A stretch of DNA of 64,000 nt. It comes from Monosporascus cannonballus. Its lineage: Eukaryota > Ascomycota > Sordariomycetes > Xylariales. Of the stretch, positions 24,299 through 33,825 are shown in pieces. The position numbers and the translations under genes are program-made. The notes beneath the pieces are model-generated. The model was not told the origin of the DNA. It ran no database searches and worked only from the letters and a program-made list of their open reading frames with translations. Location: the NCBI GenBank assembly GCA_004154925.1, contig QJNS01000746.1, positions 124,001-188,000 on the forward strand, in the 5' to 3' direction. The number at the start of each line of letters is the position of its first letter. Positions within the stretch are counted from its first letter, which is position 1.

Positions 24299-24910
24299 GT
24301 TATCGGCTGCTCTTGAGCCTAACAGAATATCAACGCGCGTCGCGTTAGCCAGGGCGCATACGCCGGTGACGATGCTGAGGATGATGGTGGTGGTCGTGGT
24401 CGTGGGGGTAATGAAGATCAAGACGGTGATGATGGTAATGATGGCAATGATAAAGTAGACGATGCATTATGGGAGGGGAGCAATCAGAAGGCTGACTGAT
24501 TATGTGACAACGGCGACGACGGCATTGGCGATGACACTGGCTATGGCAACGGCAATGGCAATGGCGAAGGAGGTGGTGATGGCGATGGCGATGGCGATGG
24601 CGATGGCGGGAATAGCGGACAGCCGCGATAGCCTTCCAGGCCGGTAGCGACAATATCGGTGGCCTTCACCTTGATCTTTAATATTTGGCTCTGTTCAAGG
24701 TCTGGTCGATGCCGATTCTATAGGGATGCATATTCGAGCCCTTCGTCTACCACTTAGGTCTAGTGGATGAGGGAGGGGCGGTGTTCAAGATTTAGGGACG
24801 ATTTAGGCTTACGCTCAAAGGCTTAAGACAAGGTAGCCTAGACTTGCGAGGGGGGCCATCCGGTTCGGTCGTTCCATGCTCGATAAAAATGGCTCTAGTC
24901 AAGATGCCGT
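24299..24910 (-). promoter_or_regulatory. 5' region of the AT-hook gene with GATGGC microsatellite
   Basis: This stretch upstream of the AT-hook gene is GC-normal. At 24540-24607 there is a microsatellite of GGCAAT and GATGGC hexamers, about five perfect GATGGC units in a row. Read on the gene strand it gives GCCATC repeats in the probable 5' leader or promoter. No defined promoter element could be assigned. Confidence 0.5.
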
Positions 24911-25257
24911 GGGTACGTAGGTACTTGTACGTATAGGCGGATGCCTCTGCTGGATAAGACCGAGCCTAGGTAGGTATATACCGTATGAATAGATGGACTA
25001 GAAAAAGTCTGGCGATAAACGTAAAAGGCAGCTTTATATTCTAACTAGGTAATTAAGTCGAAGTTCTTTTAACTAAGCCATTATATTTTATTTTAGTATA
25101 CGATATTAGAAGAATACGTAGTTTCTATATATCTAAGTATCTAAGTAAATAATTCATATATTAGTAAGTACTTACGTATAAAGCCTTTTCTAGCCGTAGA
25201 CTGGCTTTAAGTTATGCTAACTCGCGTTAGTTGCGAATGTAGTATCTCTATTCCACA
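24911..25257. other. Right boundary of the main gene island
   Basis: A short transition. TACCTAGG-type motifs at 24.90-24.98 kb are the last GC-normal sequence, and AT-rich DNA begins near 25.03 kb. No gene was seen. Confidence 0.55.
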
Positions 25258-26632
25258 TTACCTCAGCTAGCTTAGGGCTCTCTAGCTTGTTTCGATGTAC
25301 TAATATAATCTTTTTTTATCCAATTAAATGCCGCATCTCCGTAACGAGCTAGCGAGGCTTGAATTAGAGTTATGTGAAAAATAAATTCGTTTCGAGCATC
25401 GCTACTTAAATTATCAACTTTTTTTTAAAAAAAAAAAGAAACAATAAAAATTTTTTAAATAAAAGTTGTTAAATGTTTAAATTAAGTTATATAAATCTGC
25501 AACTTTATATACGCTTCGAATATAAGTTAATATACGTATAAGATTTTTTAAAAATTTTGAAATAAAAATTATAGTTAATATAATTAAATTAAGGTTTAGA
25601 AAATAAGTAATCTTAACGATTTTAAAGTTTAAAAAATAAGTGATTATAATGTTTTTATATTTCCAATAGCATAATTACCGGTCGTATTATTACATACCGA
25701 GCTTTTTTAATATATTTTATATAAAAAAATCTCCTATTTTAATTTTTTAGCTGAATAAGTTATAGTTATTATATTATAATCGTAAAAAGATTAATATTAA
25801 TTAAGGTCGAAACGCTTTTATGAATATAATATAATAATTATAATCTATACAATTAAAAATTTAACTAAACAAACTTTTTTATATTAAATCATCTTTAAAA
25901 AGCCTATAAGAAAATGTTCCGACCGATAGTTATTACGTTACAGGTATATGTGACGGCTAGGCGGTTTAACCAACTATTAAACCTTAAGTCGACGGGTTTA
26001 TGTTGACAGGAGTATCGTGGGAATCTGAGCAATAGATACAGTAATCGTGTCACGTCTCTTAATACCGGAAATGCCTTATTGCAAACGATTGGTATTGATG
26101 AGTGTTACAAGCTGAAGCTATCTAGACTATGGAATTAATGAATGTCTTTATACCTAATTCTTTTCATCCTGTCGAGCCATCACGTGACTCGACCCACATG
26201 GCTTAGTCATTGTTGCGACCGTTTCCTGAGGCCGCAGCCCGTTAGGTCATAACAGTATAAGAGCATTCCGAATAAGAAATTTATTGAAAACGAAAATTTA
26301 AATTTATTTTCTTAATATTTTCATTAAATTAATTACGTATAATATTTTTCATATAAAGTAAAATGGTCTTTTTAAAGTTTTATATAATAATTTTTCTAAG
26401 ATTTTATTATAAATTATTATTATTATTTTATTTACAAAAGTTTTTTTAAATATTATATAGGATTATATAAAACGAAAATAAAAATTTATAATTTATTATT
26501 ATGTCTTATTTTAGAGATTTGTTATTTTTGTAGCTACTTTTATGGGTCCGCCTTAGCAATATATCTATAGTTATAATTTTTGGAAGCCCTAGCTACAATC
26601 TCCAAAATGAGGTGCTGATCGCGATAAGGCAA
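25258..26632. mobile_element. Transposable element, 8-bp-duplication family, copy 3 (inverted orientation)
   Basis: Same family as 263-2649, in opposite orientation. It starts TTACCTCAGCTAGCTTAGG at 25258 and ends CTCCAAAATGAGGTGCTGAT...AAGGCAA at about 26632. The flanks ATTCCACA (25250-25257) and TTTTCACA (26633-26640, shifted by one base) match at 6 of 8 positions, so the duplication is less certain than in copies 1 and 2. The hairpin end is at 26503-26616. The element is interrupted by a solo LTR at 25949-26254; without it, it would be about 1.06 kb. The body is RIP-mutated, the inserted LTR is not. Confidence 0.65.
25949..26254. mobile_element. Solo LTR, 306 bp, with perfect 5-bp target duplication
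   Basis: A GC-normal 306-bp insertion begins TGTGACGGCTAGG and ends GGTCATAACA (TG...CA). It is flanked on both sides by GTATA (25944-25948 and 26255-26259). No internal retroelement sequence adjoins it, so it is best explained as a solo LTR left by LTR-LTR recombination. It contains CACGTG near 26182. Unlike its surroundings it keeps many CpA dinucleotides, so it appears younger than, or escaped, the RIP that hit the host element. Confidence 0.8.
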
Positions 26633-26661
26633 ATTTTCACATCCTATATCCTGAACTTACT

Positions 26662-27971
26662 TTACTTTAGCTAGCTCAGGCCTTTGCTAGCTCGTTTTTA
26701 TTTTTGATATAGATTTATTTATTACGCTAAAGCGCTAAAATTAACTAATTAAATAGCGTATCTTTAACGAACTAGTGAGATCTTAGTTAGAATTACGTAA
26801 AAATATTTTTATTTAGCAGTTTTTTAATAAAATAACCGATGTTTTAGATTTATATAGCTAACTTAAATCGAATAATTTTAATAGTTTATATAGGTATTAA
26901 ATATAAGCTAATACGCTTATAGAAATTTTTGGATTTATTTAAATAATAATTAGCGTTAATATAATTAAATGAAAATTCGATAAATTATTAACTATAACGT
27001 TTTTATAGTTATAATAGCGCAAATATTACGTATATTATTTTGTAATAGAATGTTTAACAGTAATTTAATACGAAAAAGCCCGTTTAATTATGCTTTTATT
27101 TATATAAATTATTATTACTTTATGATTATAGAAAATTAAAAATAATTAAATTAGAATTATTTTTATAATTATAACACAATTAATTTAAATCTAATAAATT
27201 TAATATTTTATATATGCGTCAAATATAATTTATTATATAAGTTGGAATTGAGACGGCTAAATTTAAATTTAGGAAATAGGCGATTGTAATGCTTTTATAG
27301 CTGCGACAGTACAATTATCGATTGCATTATCGTATACCGGGTTTCTCTAGTATATTTTGTACGAGAAACACTCGTCCAGCAATTTTTTTGGTCGTACGAG
27401 CCGTTGTTCTTACGGTGCAGCTATAAGAAAATTAGCGTTAACTAAATTCGAAACGTCTTTATAACTATAACGTAATAATCATAACTCGTACGGGCAAAAA
27501 CATAGTTAAACTGGCTTTTTCCATATCGAATTACCTTTAAAAGGTCTATAGCTAAATGCTATATACAGTGGTTACGTTATCGCAGTTATAAAGGTGTTTC
27601 GAATTAAAAATAAAACTAATAAATAATTTTTGCTTTCTTAATATCTTACTCAAATTAGCTGAAATTTAAAAGTTTTCTATATTATTAGAAAAGATTTTAA
27701 AAACTATATATAAATATAATTTCTTTTTTTAAAAAATTTATTACTATTATTTTATTTGTAAAACTTAAAAAGATTTTAAAAACTTTATATACAACGATAT
27801 TAACTAAGGTTAAAAATTATAAAATTTTATTTAAACCTTATTTTAAAATTTTTGTAATTTTTATTACTTTATTAAAAATTAAGTTAACGTGATACTAAAA
27901 GTTATTTAGTTATAACTGCGCTGTAAACGCAGTTATTATCTTTAAAATAAAGTTTAATTATAATAAATCAA
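26662..27971. mobile_element. Transposable element, 8-bp-duplication family, copy 4 (inverted orientation)
   Basis: It starts TTACTTTAGCTAGCTCAGG at 26662 and ends in the hairpin end (TTTAAAATAAAGTTTAATTA...AATCAA) at 27971. The flanks AACTTACT (26654-26661) and AACTTTCT (27972-27979) match at 7 of 8 positions. The body (1310 bp) contains recurring blocks such as CTTTTATAGCTGCGACAGTAC that also occur in copies 2 and 3. It is heavily RIP-mutated with no recognisable coding relic. Confidence 0.65.
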
Positions 27972-27979
27972 AACTTTCT

Positions 27980-29026
27980 TACTTTTTAAAGCGAATTTTT
28001 CACAAAATATACGATATTTAAAATATTATAACAGAATATATAAATATAGCAAAAAACACTATACTTTATATAAACCTTTATTAAATTTGATTATTTATAT
28101 AAAAATAGTATTTATATTAAAACTTTATATATATATATATTATATTTTAAGTTTTATCTTAAATACTTAATATTATAACTATAATTATAATTTTAAAGAA
28201 AATAAAAAGATATAAATATATACATTAAAAACAAAAGTTATATATTTTATATAACTTTAATTAAAACAGTATTACACATATAACATTTTTATTTAAATTT
28301 AATAACATATTAAAGTATATACAGTTATATATAATTCTTTATTTGAAAAGAAATATCGTAAAATATATTTATAAATTGCGTTATTAAAATACTAAAATCT
28401 TAAAATTAGAAATTTAGCAGCAAATATATACTTAAATATTTATAATAATTATAATTATTGTTAATTTTATTTAAATTTTAAAAAATTAAAAAGTAAATAT
28501 TTAAATAATATTTGTAATTATTTATATAAATTATTAAAAACATAGTATAAGATATTATAATATATATATATATTTAATTAATTTTTAAAAAGATAAATAT
28601 ATATTTTAAATATTATTTTAAAAAAGATTCCTATTTTATAAGATTATTACTTTTAATCAGAAAAATATCGAAATATTTAATTATTTATTATAAAATTTCG
28701 AAATATATTTTTTATAATTATATTAAATTATTAATTCATTTATTATATTATATTATATATTATATTATATGTAAATTATATTTATATTATTAAATATAAT
28801 ATAATATAATATTTAATATAAAATAACCTTATATTTATATTTATAATAAATAAGGTAATAACTTAAAATAAAAATATCAATTTTAAATAATATAAATAAA
28901 TAATTGATTTTATAATACAAAAAAGAATTATTAAGATAAAAAACTTAATTTGATTATATTAATAATATTAAACCTCGATAATTAAAATGATAAAATTATG
29001 TTAAATAATGATGATTATAAGTGGTA
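27980..29026. other. Very AT-rich DNA, no gene
   Basis: Extremely AT-rich sequence with TA dinucleotide runs (for example near 28.12 and 28.56 kb) and almost no CpG. Nothing else was identified. Confidence 0.6.
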
Positions 29027-29415
29027 AAGTGGAGCGGGGTGTTAAGCTCATAATTAGGCTCGGCTAATCAGAAAGCCCGGGTCTCGCATATATATTAAAA
29101 AGTTCTTTTTCGCCATGGGTTCCACCTTCAAGCATCACCTACGACCATCACCACTTGGCATGTTTTCTGCTATTTCAGTTATCGAGGTTCAATACCATCA
29201 ATATAATTGGATTAAGTTCTTCATCTCGACAATCCCTTTCCGTATCGTGACATAGCTTGTTCATCCGCACTGATCAAGACCAATTCTCCTCCACTCCAAT
29301 TCGGTGGTGCCTGGGGGTTAAACCCATGGCGAAAAAGAACTCCTTAATATATATGCGAGACCCGGGCTTTCTGATTAGCCGAGTCTGATTATGGGCGTAA
29401 CATTTCGCCCCATTT
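29027..29415. mobile_element. Foldback/MITE-like element with 95-bp inverted arms
   Basis: Arms 29027-29121 and 29321-29415 are reverse complements with about 11 mismatches by eye, nearly all transitions. The shared core includes CTCGGCTAATCAGAAAGCCC and GAGTTCTTTTTCGCCATGGG (one arm has AA for GG before AGTTC). A TA dinucleotide flanks each end (29025-29026 and 29416-29417), which would fit a Tc1/mariner-type duplication but is weak evidence in AT-rich DNA. The 199-bp centre is GC-normal and non-coding. The element is clearly less mutated than its surroundings. Confidence 0.75.
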
Positions 29416-29880
29416 TAATAAGCAATTTAAATTAAATATAAGATTAATATAATATAATTTAAATTATTTTACTTAATTTTTAAAATATTATATATGTATT
29501 TTATAAGAAACATTTTTTCAATATATTTTTGCTTAATTTTTAAATTATTTAAATTTTATAATACTTTATAAAATTATATTTCGCCTTATTTTGTAAACCT
29601 TTTATTTTTACTTTAAAATATTCGCTTTATATTAAATATTTGCCTTATTTTATTTTTATAATTAAATATTTAATATTAGTGTTTGTTTTGTTTTTAATTT
29701 TTAACATTATTTGCCTTTGGAAATTCCAATTCAAGAAGTGGGTAAATTCCGGATGTGGGGTAGGGACACTAGAATGCATATCGTTCCGTCCTTCTCCCCC
29801 TGCCTTGAGCCTTAGCTTCTAACGGGAAAATCATCACCATCATTTGAAGACTCCCTCTGCCTCCCTTCAGGTCAAGAATC
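29416..29880. other. AT-rich DNA and short 5' region of the thioesterase gene
   Basis: AT-rich to about 29.74 kb, then GC-normal sequence for about 140 bp before the start codon. The promoter must lie in this short GC-normal strip or in the AT-rich flank. A 60-codon frame at 29640-29822 is not credible as a gene. Confidence 0.5.
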
Positions 29881-30925
29881 ATGCCGGTCCTCAGCCGTAT
29901 CCGGCTCCCCCGGCAGCCGCTGAGGGGACATACACGCCTCCTCGCCTCCCCCGGTCGACCATGCCTTCTTAGTTGTCATTTTGCCTCCTGTCCCGTCCGC
30001 TTTAGTCGATCATATGCTTCGGCATCCGGTTCGTCTCCCAACCGGTTACGACATGGCGGAAAGCCTGCCCCGGACCAGTCCGGTACCTAGCTAACTCCAT
30101 ATGCAGGCCCCCGAGAACATCTGATATACGAGCCGTCTTTGCTCCGTCGCGCTGCCAATGCCGTCGTCACTGGTGCCGTACTTCTTTCGATTGGGTTCGC
30201 AATGGCCGCAGCGCCCGCCGTGCCCGCCTTCAACGGCCTCCTAAGCCCGCCTACAAACGAGCAGACGCTCGGAATGTTCACTCCACAGTATGAAGATGAA
30301 CGTGAGATAGACGATTTCATCCGTCACCATCCCCTTACGATTGAGATGCGTTCCAGGCCTGGCTATTCCGAGTCAAGGCCGCACTTGAAACTTCCGCCCT
30401 CGTTTCGAAACCACAACCTAACCGGCGGGACATTGATGGGGCCGGGGAAGGTGACGGTGCCGCCTGTCGTGTTCTCGGAAGAGGCAGGCAAGTCTCTTAT
30501 ATCTATATCCTATCTGGGAAACGAGCTTTGCGGGCATCCGGGCATCGTCCACGGCGGGCTGTTGGCCACATTACTCGATGAAGGATTGGCAAGGTGCTGT
30601 TTTGCGGCGTTGCCGCACAACGTGGGAATGACTGCAAAGTTAATCATCCACTACCGCAATCCGACGCCTGCGGGATCCTACGTGGTACTAAAAGCCACTA
30701 CCACGAAGGTCGAAGGGCGAAAGGCCTGGGTGGAGGGTCGTATAGAGACTCTTGTGGGTGAAGGAGAAACTCCCGTGGTTTTGGCTGATGCAACGGCCTT
30801 GTTTGTGTCACCCAGGCAGGCGGCAGTGAGTACAAATCCCATTCCATCGCACACCTGTCTATAGTGGTAACAGTGTTGGCTCACCCTATACGCAGATAAT
30901 GACAAATATATATCCAACCAGATGA
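29881..30925 (+). CDS. Hotdog-fold (PaaI/THEM-like) acyl-CoA thioesterase, membrane-anchored
   Basis: Likely hydrolyses acyl-CoA thioesters. Best model has three exons (29881-30028, 30107-30825, 30896-30925; 298 aa). Intron 2 is 70 bp with donor GTGAGT, branch GCTCAC and acceptor CGCAG, and gives a final exon reading IMTNIYPTR. Intron 1 is 78 bp with a weak donor GTTCGT but a good branch (GCTAAC) and acceptor (ATGCAG); its 5' edge is the least certain part. Residues 1-50 are Arg/Ser-rich without acidic residues, like a mitochondrial presequence. Residues ~66-87 (VVTGAVLLSIGFAMAAAP) could be one membrane segment. Residues ~170-285 form the hotdog domain, with the HGGLLATLLDEG helix (His198, Gly-Gly, Asp207). 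It stands alone between RIP-mutated blocks yet shows no sign of RIP. Confidence 0.8.
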
Positions 30926-31404
30926 AAACCTAATGGGAACGTCGTATAAAACACGTAGATTTTAAAGATTAATAACAAGAGTTGAAGATTAATAATAAAA
31001 CCAAATATAAAATTTATTAAACTAAGGTAGAATATATTTTAATTATAAAAATTATCAATTATATATTTTATTTAAAAATATTCGACATGATTATTACGAT
31101 TTAATTTATATTATATAGTAATATTTTACCATTTAACTTAATTTATAAAGTTTAATTTAAATTTAAATATATTCATATAAATATATTAAGCGATTAAAAT
31201 GGTTTAGCTTTTAAATATTTCAGTGATATAAAATATATTTAAAATTAAGTTATATTTTTTAATTTTAAATTAAATAAGTTAAAAATTATTATATAATATA
31301 ATATATAACATATATATTATATTTATAATTTTTTAATGTAATAATCAAGTTATAGTTTTTACGATTAAAATAAATTCTATCTTAATTTTATAAAGTTTTA
31401 TTTT
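30926..31404. other. AT-rich DNA downstream of the thioesterase gene
   Basis: Composition drops back to AT-rich within about 30 bp of the thioesterase stop. No gene or element end was seen. Confidence 0.55.
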
Positions 31405-31800
31405 AAAGCCGAATAGTTGCTAATAAGCTTCGACTATAATAAATCTTATACTCGTTGGCTGGTTCGACAAAGTCGAAAGATTAAGCTTTGCGCGGCAAAC
31501 TATCCCCTTGAAGACTACAAGACGTCTCGGCTAACAATTTTTCAGAACGTTCTAGGCCTAAAACGGAAACTGAGCTCACTATAGCCTCGAAAAATGCTCA
31601 CTAAGGCCCCACTAAGTTGCGCTACAGCACAGAAACGCGAATGCGAAGATATTTTGAATATTGTCATCAACGATATTCCTATCTTTTCCTTCCGCTTAAC
31701 ACCTTATTTCCTATTAGTTTTCAGTACAAAATCAACGCAAAATAGGACGGAAACGGAAAGTTGCAAACGTTAAAATAAAATCACAAACTTTTACAATATA
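31405..31800. other. Unidentified GC-normal patch in AT-rich DNA
   Basis: About 350-400 bp with near-normal GC and many intact CpA dinucleotides (for example CTGGTTCGACAAAGTCGAAA near 31.46 kb), between strongly RIP-mutated flanks. No open frame, LTR ends or clear target duplication were found. It may be a solo LTR, a MITE or unique sequence. Confidence 0.5.
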
Positions 31801-32099
31801 GTTAAACCCTGATGCGTATAAAAAAACCTTATAAATAAAATTATATTCCGCCTTAACGCGCGGCTTAATCCATTAATTAAAACTTATTTTAAATTATTTT
31901 TTTCGATAAACGTAACATTTAAATAAGACCGTTATTATTTACTTTATAAAATTATATTTTTATTCATTTTATGTTAATTACTTAAAAATATATATTAAAA
32001 ACGAATATTTTCGAATTTCAATAAAAGGAAAAAAAAGTTATACGTTCGGAGTTATTAATAGTATAATACGTATATCGAAAATTGTATTTATTTTTTATC

Positions 32100-33200
32100 T
32101 TGATTTATATATATAATTATAAGAAAACGTTAGTTAACGCGTATTAAATTAGCTCGAATTATATCTCGTATTATCTGATTATTGACTTTTTGGAATTAAT
32201 AGTAAGTTTTCTATCGAAAGTTTTAGATCTGGGATTGCGAACGTTAACTTGAATTACTTTTTAAGCGTTATAGTAAATAAGCTAAATAAATATAACGAAT
32301 AATGTTCGAATTTTATATTCTCGAGAACAATATTAACGTAAATAAGTTTATCGTAACATGCTATAAAAAGTTACTTTTTAATATTATTATCCCGAATAAA
32401 GTTAATAATACCGGCTTTAAGATCTGGATTTTGGCTTTTTACGGGTTATTTTTGATATAGACAAGCTATTATCCAGGTAAAAGCGGAGGTCCTATTAGCG
32501 TTTTACGAGCGAAAAGAAAAAAAAAGTAATAGAAAAAATAACGATCTTCTAAATCTAATTTAACGATTAATTATTTTCCTCGTCGGTAAGCTCAAAAATA
32601 TTTATAACTTTTTATATTCTGTATTTTTGGATAATATTTTTTTCGTTATATTTATTGTTGTAATTATACCCAAAAAATAGTATTAACGGGTACTGCCCGA
32701 AAGAATTATAAATTAACAAGATAACGTGCTAATATTGGAAATGCTGAAGGTATTTCCGTATTTTTTAATCAAATTATGGAATTTCTAAAGCCTGATAATA
32801 AGCTAAATTAAATCGCTTAGGCTAATAATTTTATCGTTTTATTTCTTACTATTATGTAAACGACAAAGAAATAGATTTTAATAATTCGGAAAAAGCTGAA
32901 AAAAAGAAACAAATACAAAAACGCCGCCCGCGAATTTTTCGGAGATCAAACGAAAAAACGGGTTATAATATTTCGAATGGCTTATAAATATAAGTTTAAT
33001 ATAAATAACGTTAATTTTAGTAATTAACGGAGATTTAAATTTAAATGAGATTATAGATTTTAACGTAGCGTAATCTAGGCCTTTATATATAATTTTTTAC
33101 CTTACGTTATCGTTAATAATTGCTTTTTTTTTTACAAAAATAAGATAAACCTATATGGAAATCATATCGAAACGTAATTATTTTCCGTAAAGCACTAGTT
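32100..33200 (+). pseudogene. RIP-decayed piggyBac-like transposase
   Basis: Fragments of a piggyBac-type (DDE_Tnp_1_7) transposase can be read on the + strand through many stops. At 32394-32444 the translation NKVNNTGFKIWILAFYG corresponds to the family's NKP...G(F/Y)KIW.LAD.GY block. YPGKSGGPIS follows at ~32470-32499, and RPLYIIFYLTLSLIIAFFF at 33077-33133 resembles the W/R-x-P-L-FY-LLD-x-x-I-NAY helix near the C terminus. Terminal repeats and TTAA duplications were not found. The catalytic residues cannot be judged because of the mutations. Confidence 0.55.
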
Positions 33201-33595
33201 CTTAAAAACGTTTAATATTTCGAGTTACTTTTTAACGGGCGGTAAAAAGCTTTAACGAACTTTTTTCGTTCTAGTAATATGGAAAAACTTATTAATTAGT
33301 ACCGAAAAATCTTAGAAAATTCAGTTTCAAGGTGTCAGGCTTATTTAAGATATTTTTATCGCGGTATTCGATAAGTAAGGCTTTAAGTTACAGGTAATAA
33401 TATTGTAAATCGGCAACGAGCTCGATAAACTAGGTCTCGTTATATTAAATATAATATAGCAATTTGTAATAATAACAAATATTGATATATATATTATAGC
33501 GCAAAATAGATATAGCTAAAAGTAGCTTTTTCTAAAACAGTTAATTAGGTCAGTGTGGGCGAATAAAAAAAGAGTATTACACACCATCAAAAAAT

Positions 33596-33825
33596 TGTAA
33601 GCGCTAACGCCTTATAGCTTTCAAGGGAATAATGTGAGAATACAGCTGCTATAGGGCTGCGGCTAGTGTTCGACCAGTCACAGACTTACACGCCAGTACA
33701 AATAACCATCTGGCAGTTAGTAAAAAACGCCAGATGGAAGTAACCTAATATATTTACTTTTTGGAATACGTTGCGACTGGTCGAAGATCATTTTATCTCA
33801 GTTTACAGCTGTCCGTTATTTTATA
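33596..33825 (+). repeat. 5' LTR of gypsy-1
   Basis: Starts TGTAAGCGCTAACGCC. Shares a long colinear block with 40778-41007, for example ATATTTACTTTTTGGAATACGT here against CATTTACTTTTTAAAATACGT there. This copy retains many CpA and CpG sites. The 3' edge is approximate. Low RIP damage continues past the LTR into the leader as far as ~33.96 kb, which is why a 63-codon frame survives there. Confidence 0.65.

Noticed and set aside
24540..24607. GGCAAT/GATGGC run as a coding repeat
   Set aside because: It lies upstream of the first in-frame ATG of the AT-hook gene and no supported frame uses it; better a microsatellite in the leader or promoter.
30083..30106. 24-bp intron with donor GTACCT in the thioesterase gene
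   Set aside because: Too short for a spliceosomal intron; a donor at 30029 keeps the same frame with a 78-bp intron using the same branch and acceptor.
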